Of a stretch of DNA of 64,000 nucleotides, positions 18,871 through 26,457 are shown piece after piece. A program made the translations under genes and the position numbers. This DNA is from CF-39 sp035651155 (GTDB lineage: Bacteria; Chloroflexota; Limnocylindria; P2-11E): positions 62,001 through 126,000 of the forward strand of contig DASRGG010000036.1 of the NCBI GenBank assembly GCA_035651155.1. The letters are read 5' to 3'. Under the pieces are notes generated by a model. The model was not told the DNA's origin. It saw only the letters and a program-made list of their open reading frames with translations, and ran no database searches. The number at the start of each line of letters is the position of its first letter. The stretch's first letter is position 1.

Positions 18871-19517
18871 GCCCGCACCAGCACCTTCCGCCCGCAGTCG
18901 CGCCGGATGTCCCTCTCGGCACCGGCGATCTCCACGCGCAACGCCTCATCCGAGACTCGGATGAGGCGCACGGTGACCCCGGGCTTCACCCCAACGGTAT
19001 CGAGGTACTCGAGAAAGCCCGGCTCGTGCTCGAACTGATCCGGGATGCGCTCCACGGCCGCGCCCTCGCCCGGCGCGAGCGATTCGAGCGGCCGGGTCGC
19101 GCGCGGCGTGACGCCGGGCATCGGGTTCCCGTGCGGGCAGGTCTGGGGGTCGCCGAGCACGCGACGGATGCGCTCCTCCATCTCGTCGCTCATCGCGTGC
19201 TCGATCCGCTCGGCCTCCTCGTGCGTCTTCCACCACTCGTAGCCGAGGAGATCGACGAGCATCCGCTCGGCGAGGCGGTGCCGCCGCGCGACGCGCTCGG
19301 CCAGGCGCTGTCCGCTGTCCGACAGGCGGACGGCCTTGCGGTCGTCGAGCAGCACGAGTCCGTCGCGCTCGAGCCGGTGGACCATCTCGGAGACGGCCGC
19401 CGCGCTCACCTGGAGGAAGTCCGCGAGGCGCGCGCTGATCACGGGCGTGCCCTCGTCCTGGAAGGTGTAGACGGCCTGGAGGTACTCCTCGACGGCGGGG
19501 CTGTTCATGGTGCTCAT
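18867..19517 (-). CDS. DtxR/MntR/IdeR-family metal-dependent repressor
   Basis: 216 residues. The N-terminal winged helix (EEYLQAVYTF, ISARLADFLQVSAAAVSEMVHRL) and the dimerisation domain with HAMSDEMEERIRRVLGDP, CPHGNPMP are standard for the family; the Cys/His/Glu metal-site residues are visible. A C-terminal FeoA/SH3-like domain (PGEGAAVERIPDQ, GVKPGVTVRLI) follows. I chose the ATG at 19517, 9 bases after GAGG. It is divergent from an FTR1 iron permease gene, and a TTAGG-type operator lies between, so it is probably iron-responsive. Confidence 0.88.
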   Translation of the reverse strand: MSTMNSPAVEEYLQAVYTFQDEGTPVISARLADFLQVSAAAVSEMVHRLERDGLVLLDDRKAVRLSDSGQRLAERVARRHRLAERMLVDLLGYEWWKTHEEAERIEHAMSDEMEERIRRVLGDPQTCPHGNPMPGVTPRATRPLESLAPGEGAAVERIPDQFEHEPGFLEYLDTVGVKPGVTVRLIRVSDEALRVEIAGAERDIRRDCGRKVLVRA

Positions 19518-19558
19518 GGGTGCCATCCTCGATTGTTGACTCGCAAGGTCGGAAATTG

Positions 19559-19572
19559 TTAGGGTCGCCTAA
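19559..19572. promoter_or_regulatory. DtxR/IdeR-type operator (TTAGGGTCGCCTAA)
   Basis: A 14-base dyad TTAGG-gtcg-CCTAA in the 99-base gap between the divergent dtxR-like and FTR1-like genes. Its arms are identical to those of the known DtxR/IdeR core TTAGGTTAGCCTAA. It probably serves both genes, giving autoregulation and iron control of the permease. Confidence 0.75.
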
Positions 19573-19616
19573 GTCCTGGGCGGACGTGCCCGAGGGGGCG
19601 ATTGTGGAGGTCGAGC

Positions 19617-20453
19617 GTGTCTCCCGCCGACATTAGCGCACTCGTCATCGCGCTTCGCGAAGGCGTCGAGATGACGCTGATCATGGGCATCGTCCTCGCG
19701 TACCTCACGCAGATCGGTGCGCGGCGCGCGCGCCTCTGGGTGTGGGTCGGCGCCGGTGTGGCGGCGCTCGCGAGCCTCGGCTTCCTCGGCATCCTCAACG
19801 CGCTCGACGCGGAGTTCGAAGGCGCCGTGGAACAGATCTACGAGGGCAGCGCGATGCTGCTCGCGTCCGCCTTCCTCACGTGGATGATCTTCTGGATGAT
19901 GCAGCGCTCTCGCTACCTGAAGAGCGAGCTTCAGGGGAACGTCGCCGACGCCCTTGCGAGCGGCGGCGCGGCGTGGGGACTTTTCGCGCTCGCGTTCTTC
20001 ACCGTCGTCCGCGAAGGCGTCGAGACCGCGCTCCTGCTCTTCGCCGCGCCGGGCGAGGGCAAGCTGCTCGGAGCGACGATCGGCTTCGCGCTCGCGATCG
20101 GGATCGGCATCCTCATCTACGCGTACGGACGCCGCATCGACCTCCGGACGTTCTTCCGCGCGACGGGCATCCTGCTCGTGGTCTTCGCGGCGGGCCTCGT
20201 GACCCACGGCGTTCACGAGTTCGTCGAGGCCGGGCTCGCGGGAGGGCCCGCGGTGTTCGATCTCTCGGCCGTCCTGCCCGACGGCGAGGGTGTCGGCAGC
20301 GTCCTGCGCGCGCTCCTCGGCTACTCGGCGGATCCGACGCTGCTCGAGGTCGCCGTGTACGTCGCCTACTACCTGCTCGTGTGGGTGCTGTCGAGGACGA
20401 AGATCATCGGACGCGTCGTCCCCAGCGTCGGCGACGTGCGCCCGACGGCGTAA
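19617..20453 (+). CDS. FTR1/EfeU-family iron permease
   Basis: 278 residues with about seven hydrophobic segments. The two REXXE iron-binding motifs are both present as REGVE, one near residue 14 in helix 1 and one near residue 130 (VVREGVETALLL). These are the hallmark of FTR1/EfeU high-affinity iron permeases. No EfeO or EfeB partner is nearby. GTG 19617 is favoured over TTG 19602 because GGAGG lies 6 bases before it. A DtxR-type operator lies about 45 bases upstream, so iron repression is likely. Confidence 0.88.
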   Translation: MSPADISALVIALREGVEMTLIMGIVLAYLTQIGARRARLWVWVGAGVAALASLGFLGILNALDAEFEGAVEQIYEGSAMLLASAFLTWMIFWMMQRSRYLKSELQGNVADALASGGAAWGLFALAFFTVVREGVETALLLFAAPGEGKLLGATIGFALAIGIGILIYAYGRRIDLRTFFRATGILLVVFAAGLVTHGVHEFVEAGLAGGPAVFDLSAVLPDGEGVGSVLRALLGYSADPTLLEVAVYVAYYLLVWVLSRTKIIGRVVPSVGDVRPTA

Positions 20454-20488
20454 CCCGGCCGGCGAACGCGTCGACGCGCTCGCGCGTT

Positions 20489-20494
20489 TAGGCT
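20489..20494 (+). promoter_or_regulatory. Probable -10 element (TAGGCT) of mreB
   Basis: TAGGCT ends 9 bases before the ATG at 20504 with no Shine-Dalgarno site between, so the transcript may be leaderless or nearly so. Confidence 0.4.
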
Positions 20495-20503
20495 GTACCG
20501 CAC

Positions 20504-21517
20504 ATGTTCGCCAAGCAGATCGGCATCGACCTGGGCACCGCCAACGTCATCGTGTACGTCCGAGGGAAGGGGATCGTCCTCACCGAGCCGTCGGTCGTCG
20601 CGCTCGCGCACGACGAGGGCGCGAATCGTCCGCGCATCGTCGCCGTCGGCGAGGAGGCGCGCCTCATGCTGGGCCGCACGCCGGGCAACATCACCGCCCT
20701 GCGTCCCATGCGCGACGGCGTGATCGCCGACTACGTCATCACGCAGCACATGCTCAAGCACTTCGTCGACAAGGTCTGCGGGCGCGTCCGCATCTTCCAC
20801 CCGCAGCTGATGATCTGCATCCCCTCAGGCGGGACGAGCGTCGAGCAGCGCGCGGTGAAGGACGCCGCGATCCGCGCGGGCGCGCGGGAGGCGTTCCTCA
20901 TCCCCGAGCCGCTCGCCGCCGCGATCGGCGCGAACATCCCGATCTCGGGACCGAGCGGCAATCTGATCATCGACGTCGGCGGCGGCACGGCGGAGATCGC
21001 GGTCATCTCGCTCGGCAGCATCGTCGTATCGCGCAGCGTTCGCGCCGCGGGCAACAAGATCGACGAGGCGATCGCCGCGTTCGTCCGCAAGCGCTACAAC
21101 CTGATGATCGGCGAGCGCACCGCGGAGGACGTGAAGATCCAGATCGGCAGCGCGCTCCCGATCGACCCGGAGCTGACGATGGAGGTCCGCGGCCGCGATC
21201 TCATCGCGGGCCTGCCGCGCACGATCACCATCGGGAGCAACGAGATCACCGAGGCGATGGACCCCGTGCTCCAGCAGATCGTCGCGTCGGTGAAGAGCGT
21301 CCTCGAGGAGACCCCGCCCGAGCTCGCCTCCGACGTGATCGACAAGGGCATGGTCCTGTCGGGCGGCGGCGCCCTCCTGCGCAACCTCGACAAGCTGCTC
21401 ACGCAGGTGACCGGCGTCGCGTGCTACGTCGCCGAGAATCCGCTGTACTGCGTCGCGAAGGGCACCGGCCTCGCCCTCGAGCACCTTCCGTTCTTCCGCC
21501 GCAGCCTCGTCCAGTGA
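20504..21517 (+). CDS. mreB: Rod-shape actin homologue MreB
   Basis: 337 residues, near the family norm. Actin-fold ATP-site motifs are all visible: phosphate-1 IGIDLGTANVIVYVRGKGIV (seen as IDLGTANVIV), phosphate-2 IIDVGGGTAEIAVISLG, and the adenosine motif LSGGGALLRNLDKL. MreB filaments organise lateral wall synthesis. The usual mreC and mreD genes do not follow; two envelope glycosyltransferases do. A specialised MreB paralogue (Mbl-like) cannot be excluded. Confidence 0.9.
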   Translation: MFAKQIGIDLGTANVIVYVRGKGIVLTEPSVVALAHDEGANRPRIVAVGEEARLMLGRTPGNITALRPMRDGVIADYVITQHMLKHFVDKVCGRVRIFHPQLMICIPSGGTSVEQRAVKDAAIRAGAREAFLIPEPLAAAIGANIPISGPSGNLIIDVGGGTAEIAVISLGSIVVSRSVRAAGNKIDEAIAAFVRKRYNLMIGERTAEDVKIQIGSALPIDPELTMEVRGRDLIAGLPRTITIGSNEITEAMDPVLQQIVASVKSVLEETPPELASDVIDKGMVLSGGGALLRNLDKLLTQVTGVACYVAENPLYCVAKGTGLALEHLPFFRRSLVQ

Positions 21518-21542
21518 CCTGCAAGCCTGAGCGTTAGCGCCC

Positions 21543-22271
21543 GTGAGCGGGCGCGTCGGCATCCTCGGTGTCGCCTTCGACCCTCTCGACCTGCCCGCCG
21601 CGCGGCGCCACATCCTCACGAGGCTCGAGCGCGGCGAGCGCACGTTCGTGGTCACCGCGAATCCCGAGTTCGTCATGCTGGCGCGACGCGATCGGGACGT
21701 CGCGGCGATCGCACGGGCCGCGGACCTCGTCGTGGCCGACGGCACGGGCATCGTGATCGCCTCGCGCGTCCTCGGCGCGCCGCTCGCGCGCGTGCCGGGG
21801 CGGCTCCTCGTCGACGCGCTCGTGCCCGCGCTCGCGGAGCGCGGCGCGTCCCTCTTCCTGCTGGGCGCCGCTCCGGGCGTCGCCGAGCGCGCCGCCGCGG
21901 TCCTGCGCGCGCGGACGCCGCGTCTCGTCGTCGCCGGGTCGTACGCGGGCGTGGCCGAGGAGGACGGCGACACGGTCGCGCGCGTGCGGGCCGCCGCGCC
22001 GGACGCCCTGCTCGTCGCGTACGGCATGCCCAAGCAGGAGGCCTGGATCGCACGGAACCTGCCGGCGCTGCCGTCGGTGAAGCTCGCTATCGGGGTCGGC
22101 GGCGTGTTCGATCAGCTCGCCGGCCTGCGCCGCGTTCCGCCGGAGCTGCTGCACCGCCTCGGTCTCGAATGGCTGTGGCGTCTCCTCTGGGAGCCGTCGC
22201 GCTGGCGCAGGCAGCGCGTGCTGCCGCTCTTCGCCGCGCTCGTGCTCCGCGAGCGCCTCATCGGCCGATGA
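21543..22271 (+). CDS. WecG/TagA/CpsF-family glycosyltransferase
   Basis: 242 residues with a GTG start. Family motifs are VTANPEFVMLARRD, ADGTGIVIASRVLG and YGMPKQEAWI. Family 26 enzymes such as TagA add a sugar to a polyprenyl-linked first sugar in wall teichoic acid or enterobacterial common antigen synthesis. This fits with the WecA-like transferase at the start of the window. The stop overlaps the next glycosyltransferase start (ATGA). Confidence 0.85.
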   Translation: MSGRVGILGVAFDPLDLPAARRHILTRLERGERTFVVTANPEFVMLARRDRDVAAIARAADLVVADGTGIVIASRVLGAPLARVPGRLLVDALVPALAERGASLFLLGAAPGVAERAAAVLRARTPRLVVAGSYAGVAEEDGDTVARVRAAAPDALLVAYGMPKQEAWIARNLPALPSVKLAIGVGGVFDQLAGLRRVPPELLHRLGLEWLWRLLWEPSRWRRQRVLPLFAALVLRERLIGR

Positions 22272-23356
22272 AGGTCGCCCTCGCGCACGAGTACTTCTCG
22301 GTCCACGGCGGCGCGGAGGCGGTCGTCGAGGTCTTCCACGCGATCTGGCCGGACGCGCCGGTGTACACGTTCTTTCACGATCGCCGCCGCTACGGCGATC
22401 TCGCCGGCTGGCGCGTGATCACGAGCACGCTGCAGAGCTTCCCCATCGGTGGGGGACTGCATCGCCTGCTCCTTCCGCTCTACCCCGCCGCGGCGCGGCA
22501 CCTGCGCGTGCCGAGCGACGTCGACGCCGTGGTCGTATCGACGAGCGCGTTCATCAAGGGGATCGCGCTCGCGGACTCGACGGTCGAGATCGCGTACTGT
22601 CACTCGCCGACGCGCTACCTGTGGGATTGGACCGAGGAGTACCTGCGCGAGGAGGTGCCGCCCGCGCTCCATCGGCCCGTCCGCGAGCTGCTCGCGCGGC
22701 TGCGGGACGTCGACCGCGACATTGCCCAGCGCGTCGACCGCTGGATCGCGAACTCGCGGGTCGTCGCCGAGCGGATCCGGCGCTTTTACGGGCGCGAGAG
22801 CGAGGTGCTCCATCCACCCGTCGACGTCGACGCGTTCGACGCGCGCGCGCGGCGCGGCGAGCACTGGCTCTTCGTCGGCCGGCTCTCCGCATACAAGCGC
22901 GCCGACGTCGCGGTGCGCGCGTTTGCGAAGTCGCGGCGGCGTCTCATCGTCGTGGGGGAGGGACGCGAGCGCGAGGCGCTCGAGCGGCTCGCGACCGACA
23001 ACATCGCGTTCGCGGGCCGCGTCGACGAGGCGACGAAGCGCGAGCTCCTCGCGAGCGCGCGCGGGCTGGTGCTCCCGGCCGAGGACGACTTCGGCATCGT
23101 CTGCGTCGAAGCGCTCGCGTCCGGCGCTCCGGTCGTCGCGCTCGGCAAGGGTGGCGCGCCGGAGATCGTGCGCGACGGCGTCGATGGCGCGCTCATCGCG
23201 GAGCCGGATCCCGAAGAGCTCGCCGCCGCGGTCGAGCGGATCGAGGCGCGGCGCTGGGAACCCGAGGAGCTCCGCGCGTCCGCGCGCCGATTCGACCTGC
23301 CCCGCTTCAAGGAGCGCATGCGTCAGATCGTCGAGGGCGCGACGCGCCGCGCCTGA
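22268..23356 (+). CDS. Family 4 glycosyltransferase
   Basis: 362 residues, GT-B fold. The N-terminal Rossmann domain starts KVALAHEYFSVHGGAEAVVEV, visible as HGGAEAVVEV with the Gly-rich acceptor loop; the C-terminal donor domain has LFVGRLSAYKRADVAVRAF and EDDFGIVCVEALASGAPVVAL, which includes the EX7E pair. It resembles mannosyl/rhamnosyl transferases of surface polysaccharide clusters. Translationally coupled to the WecG-like gene upstream. Its stop overlaps a 36-codon fragment that begins the eroded island. Confidence 0.88.
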   Translation: MKVALAHEYFSVHGGAEAVVEVFHAIWPDAPVYTFFHDRRRYGDLAGWRVITSTLQSFPIGGGLHRLLLPLYPAAARHLRVPSDVDAVVVSTSAFIKGIALADSTVEIAYCHSPTRYLWDWTEEYLREEVPPALHRPVRELLARLRDVDRDIAQRVDRWIANSRVVAERIRRFYGRESEVLHPPVDVDAFDARARRGEHWLFVGRLSAYKRADVAVRAFAKSRRRLIVVGEGREREALERLATDNIAFAGRVDEATKRELLASARGLVLPAEDDFGIVCVEALASGAPVVALGKGGAPEIVRDGVDGALIAEPDPEELAAAVERIEARRWEPEELRASARRFDLPRFKERMRQIVEGATRRA

Positions 23357-23466
23357 TGCGCGCGGCGACGATCGTCCTCAGCGCCGCGCTGCTTCTCGTG
23401 TGCGGCGCGCGGCCGGCGCTCGCGGGCGTAGCGCTCGCGGCACGACGCTCAAGCCGCAGCTCGTGA
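23356..23466 (+). other. 36-codon signal-peptide-like fragment
   Basis: A short open frame starts inside the stop of the GT4 gene (TGATG) and encodes MRAATIVLSAALLLVCGARP-ALAG, a good signal peptide, followed by 12 unremarkable residues and a stop. It may be the stump of a lost secreted-protein gene, or chance coding opposite the glycosyltransferase remnant on the other strand. Confidence 0.25.
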
Positions 23467-23655
23467 GCATCACCGTGCCGGCTGCGACGGCGAGGAGCAC
23501 GGCGAGGCGCGCGCGAGGGGCGGTCGCGGTCCGGGCGAGCGCATGGGCCCAGCACGGCCTGAACACGAGATGGTCGTTAGCTCCAGGCATAGGGCGTCGC
23601 GAACAGCGAGACCGGGAGCGAGAGCACCGCGATGAAGCTTCTCGCGCTCGCCGCA
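23378..23655 (-). pseudogene. Remnant of a GT87/DUF2029-type membrane glycosyltransferase (frameshifted)
   Basis: On the minus strand one frame reads SFIAVLSLPVSLFATPYAWS and then a stop. The codon for the next Tyr appears as TAAC (complement of 23576-23579) instead of TAC; removing one A restores YAWSYDHLVF and continues through a hydrophobic helix, LAVLLAVAAGTVMLTS. The TPYAWSYD segment is typical of GT87-like transferases. Only this C-terminal piece is left, without start codon, and its 5' side overlaps the next plus-strand gene. It is evidence of gene loss in the glycosyltransferase cluster. Confidence 0.55.
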
Positions 23656-24246
23656 TGCGAGGTCGGCCTACCGCCGAACCGGCTCGACGAGATGGTCAAG
23701 CACGTCTATGACGCGGCCCAGCTCATGACGGTCATCAGCACGCGCGAGGACCTGGACGAGCTGAACCGGGCGACCGAGGAAATGCTCGCGCTCGAGAACC
23801 AGTGGCACAAACCGCCGGCGCAGATCGGCGACTGCGCGGTCGCCGTGCGCTCTACGCTTGCGCTGCTGGGCCGATCCGTCATAAGCGATCGGGCCGCGGG
23901 CTTCGCGGGGACGTATCTGCGGAGCAGTCCATCGCCGGAGCAGTGGGCAGTCTGGGGCCAACTCGTGAAGCATCTAGCGTTCGTCGCCATGGGCCGGCTC
24001 GGGCCCGCGGACCTTCTCGCCGTCACGAACGCCGTGCCCAAGCTGATGCAGGAAAGCATCAGCTCACGCATCGATCGTCCCTTGCGGCGCGATCTGCGGG
24101 CGCGTCTGCGAGCGTTGGACATCGGTTCCGGCAGCAGTGAGGACCAGTTCCACGCGTACCTTTTCTCGGAGATTGCGTTCCGCGTCGGGTACGAGGAAGC
24201 GCGCAAGGTCGTCGACAACATCTTGGGGCAGGGATGGGACACCTAG
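23632..24246 (+). CDS. Hypothetical protein, helical
   Basis: 204 residues, not recognised. It is mostly helical and mixed-charge, with no signal peptide, membrane segment or obvious catalytic motif. Segments such as LDEMVKHVYDAAQLM, RATEEMLALENQWH and EDQFHAYLFSEIAFRVGYEEA suggest a soluble all-alpha fold. Codon use is less GC-biased than in the flanking genes. It lies in an island with a decayed gene on each side, and a horizontally acquired module is possible. No clear ribosome-binding site is seen before the ATG. Confidence 0.55.
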   Translation: MKLLALAACEVGLPPNRLDEMVKHVYDAAQLMTVISTREDLDELNRATEEMLALENQWHKPPAQIGDCAVAVRSTLALLGRSVISDRAAGFAGTYLRSSPSPEQWAVWGQLVKHLAFVAMGRLGPADLLAVTNAVPKLMQESISSRIDRPLRRDLRARLRALDIGSGSSEDQFHAYLFSEIAFRVGYEEARKVVDNILGQGWDT

Positions 24247-24268
24247 GCCTCGGGCACGGGATCCGGTG

Positions 24269-24914
24269 ATGGCGAGGCGCGGCAAATCGCAGGGTCTCGC
24301 TGAACACCGATAGCGTCTTGATCCGCTCCTTCAGGACCCCGACTCGTATCCGTCGAAGGTGCTGAAGATGCTCACCGAGCATCGCGATCTGCCGAAGCTC
24401 TGGGGCATCCGCGCGCTCGGCCTCAAGTTCGCGGCGGACACGCGCTCGACGCAGGCCGAGGCGCGCCTGAAGGAATACCACGAGGCCACCAGGGACGATC
24501 CCGACCTGGGGATGACCATTGAGCCGAAATTAGCGACGAGAACGTCGCTCTACGACACGGCGAAGATGCTCCTCGGCCTGGCTTCGAGAACATCATCGAA
24601 GGCATCGTCGTCTCCCGGCATCCAGACCTCGTCAAGGATGGCAGGGCGGTCGGTCGCTCGTCACGCACGCGATGAGCCAGCTCGCGCGGGACGAGGGACT
24701 CGTCACCGAGCCCGCGGACACGCAGGTCCTCAGCGTGCTCGAGCTGTACGTGCTCTGGCTCGGTCGTTACCCGATGCCGCTGAAGACGCGCGACTGGCTC
24801 GATCTGATTCCGTATGGCCGTGCCGGCGACGATCCGCTGCGCTTCGACGACGAACGCGCGCAGACTCTCTTCGAGAGCCTGGTCCGTCACGAGGAGATGA
24901 ACTGGTACCCGTGA
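24269..24914 (+). pseudogene. Broken gene of unknown function (one nonsense and two frameshifts)
   Basis: Read together, three frames give one continuous protein of about 215 residues. The frame from ATG 24269 meets TAG at 24311 after 14 codons (likely once CAG), then continues through LLQDPDSYPSKVLKMLTEHR to SLYDTAKMLLG. A shift near 24580 moves to GFENIIEGIVVSRHPDLVKDG; a second shift near 24650 restores SLVTHAMSQLARDEG up to EEMNWYP and a stop at 24914. No family recognised. Three lesions in 650 bases, against none in most of the window, point to real decay, although local sequence error cannot be excluded. Confidence 0.6.
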
Positions 24915-25035
24915 CGGGTACGATGTTCACGCCGGGCCGCGGCGCCGCTCGGTGCAGCGCCGACGGGCCCGGGGATGGGCCTCTCGCCGCGGGAGCTGTT
25001 TGCGCATCCATCGTTTCTGTCGGCGCGCCCGTGAC

Positions 25036-25866
25036 GTGACCGGGAAATCGGACGACGAGATCATCCGCGCCTTCGCGGTCTTCTTCGAGGGGATGCTCGC
25101 CGCCCTGCGTTCAGCCAAGGCCAGGGTGCCGCCGGAGCGGCTCCAGGAGATCGTCGCCGGCGCGCTGCTCTCGAAGGTGCTGCGCCTGGGTGATGCCGTG
25201 CACGCGCTTTGCGTCGGTCGTCACGGGAACGACACCGGCCTGCTGCTTCGTACGGAGTTGCTCGCCTACGCGAACCTCAAGTTCATCGCCGCGCACACGA
25301 ACCCCGAGGGCGCGGCGCTGCGCTTCATGAGCCACATCCGCCACGTGCGCGGCCAGATCGAGCCTCATCTCGTGCGGCCCGATGTCGAGGGCGAGGGGTT
25401 TCCGGTGCAGACGCCGGAGGCCTGGGCCGAGGACGAGAAGGAGCTGGGTGAGCGCTGGGACCGGATCGGGCAGTACGTCGCGGACAACAGCATCGTCGAG
25501 CTCGTGCCCGAGCGGCCAGTCGACGCGAACGGCAAGCGCCCGAAGCCTTTGGACTGGAGCTGGTCGGGACTCTCCGAGTGCGAGCTCTTCGCTGCGATCG
25601 GCGACCTCGACGCGTACCGCTACTACGCGTGGTTCTCCAACGAGGTGCACTCCAACGTCGTCGGCATCGGCGACCTCATCTCGCAGATCAACGAGGGTCG
25701 CATTGACATCAACGACGAGCGCGACTTCACGCGCGGCCCGCCGACGATGGCCGCGAAGTACATCGTGCTCTCGCTCGAGGCGTACGACGCGCTCTTGAAG
25801 CTCGGCATCGCCGCCAAGATCGAGCAGACCTCGGACGCGTTCTCGGCGGTGATCCGGGGCTCGTGA
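25036..25866 (+). CDS. Hypothetical protein, possibly DUF5677/HEPN-like
   Basis: 276 residues from GTG 25036, the first plausible start once the frame becomes protein-like (VTGKSDDEIIRAF). It is all-helical. The central stretch LRLGDAVHALCVGRHGNDTG, TELLAYANLKFIAAH and the later YYAWFSNEVHSNVVG recall DUF5677-like helical proteins that carry an S-x-x-x-H motif. The assignment is tentative. No partner toxin, nuclease or membrane gene is beside it. The stop overlaps the GTG of the next small gene. Confidence 0.5.
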   Translation: MTGKSDDEIIRAFAVFFEGMLAALRSAKARVPPERLQEIVAGALLSKVLRLGDAVHALCVGRHGNDTGLLLRTELLAYANLKFIAAHTNPEGAALRFMSHIRHVRGQIEPHLVRPDVEGEGFPVQTPEAWAEDEKELGERWDRIGQYVADNSIVELVPERPVDANGKRPKPLDWSWSGLSECELFAAIGDLDAYRYYAWFSNEVHSNVVGIGDLISQINEGRIDINDERDFTRGPPTMAAKYIVLSLEAYDALLKLGIAAKIEQTSDAFSAVIRGS

Positions 25867-26195
25867 CCCTAAGGCCCCCCGGACGTCATTTCGATCGCAT
25901 GACCGCGCTGATGACTCTCATTGATCCGCTGCCCGAACTGCCGGTCACCGCAGCGCTCGAGGGGACGTACGCGGGTCGAACGCAGGACCGGGTCTGCTGT
26001 CCGTGGTGTGTCTACGACACGAGCTGGCGCATCTGGTGGATCGCCGCTTGGGGTCAGCTCTCCGACCACGTCGTCGAGAACCATCGCGCCATGCATGAGG
26101 CGGTTCGTGCGCGCCGGGGCATGCGACCCCTCGCGCGTGCCGTCGTGACAGGACGACGCCGACGGAGCCGGCGGGCCCCTGACCTGGTGCGCTGA
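25863..26195 (+). CDS. Small protein with a C2H2-like zinc-binding pattern
   Basis: 110 residues, not recognised. CCPWCVYDTSW and, 23 residues on, HVVENHRAMHE give a C-x2-C...H-x4-H arrangement that could hold one zinc ion. The C-terminus is Arg-rich (RRGMRPLARAV, RRRRSRRAP), which would suit nucleic-acid binding. The GTG start overlaps the stop of the preceding hypothetical gene (GTGA); an ATG at 25899 is an alternative. Confidence 0.5.
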   Translation: MTLRPPGRHFDRMTALMTLIDPLPELPVTAALEGTYAGRTQDRVCCPWCVYDTSWRIWWIAAWGQLSDHVVENHRAMHEAVRARRGMRPLARAVVTGRRRRSRRAPDLVR

Positions 26196-26352
26196 GCGGC
26201 GCCGCCCGCAGTTCGCACGCCCCACCACGCGATCACGCCAGCCGCCCGGGAGCGCTCCGGCTTCCCGCCCGGACAGGGCCAGCTCGCTTCTCGACCAGCG
26301 CGCTCGTCCATCTTGCGCATCGTCTCGCGCGACGTTCAGCATCGCAGGAAAA

Positions 26353-26381
26353 CGACACCGGCCCTCGAACCGGTTGTGTCG
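26353..26381. repeat. Hairpin in convergent intergenic region
   Basis: CGACACCGG at 26353-26361 pairs with CCGGTTGTGTCG at 26370-26381 apart from a 2-3 base bulge. The loop CCCTCGAA resembles a T-loop on the other strand, but no tRNA surrounds it. It may be a terminator or RNA-processing hairpin. Confidence 0.3.
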
Positions 26382-26401
26382 CAAAGCACGATAACCCTGA
26401 G

Positions 26402-26427
26402 GCGCGAGTTTTGTCGGAAACTCGCGC
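26402..26427. terminator. Strong 10-bp hairpin between convergent genes
   Basis: GCGCGAGTTT (26402-26411) pairs perfectly with AAACTCGCGC (26418-26427) around the loop TGTCGG. It lies between the convergent zinc-pattern gene and GT87-like gene. There is no T-run, so it may be a bidirectional, U-tract-less terminator. Confidence 0.45.
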
Positions 26428-26457
26428 GCGGATTACCAACGCAAGAAGCAGCGGGGG

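Noticed and set aside
23632..26195. Defence island or abortive-infection system
   Set aside because: One protein is loosely HEPN/DUF5677-like and one has a zinc pattern, but no nuclease, ATPase or other effector motif is visible to support a defence role.
26353..26381. T-loop-like GGTTCGAGGGCC suggesting a tRNA or tRNA remnant on the minus strand
   Set aside because: No acceptor, D or anticodon arm can be folded around it; it is simply part of a hairpin.
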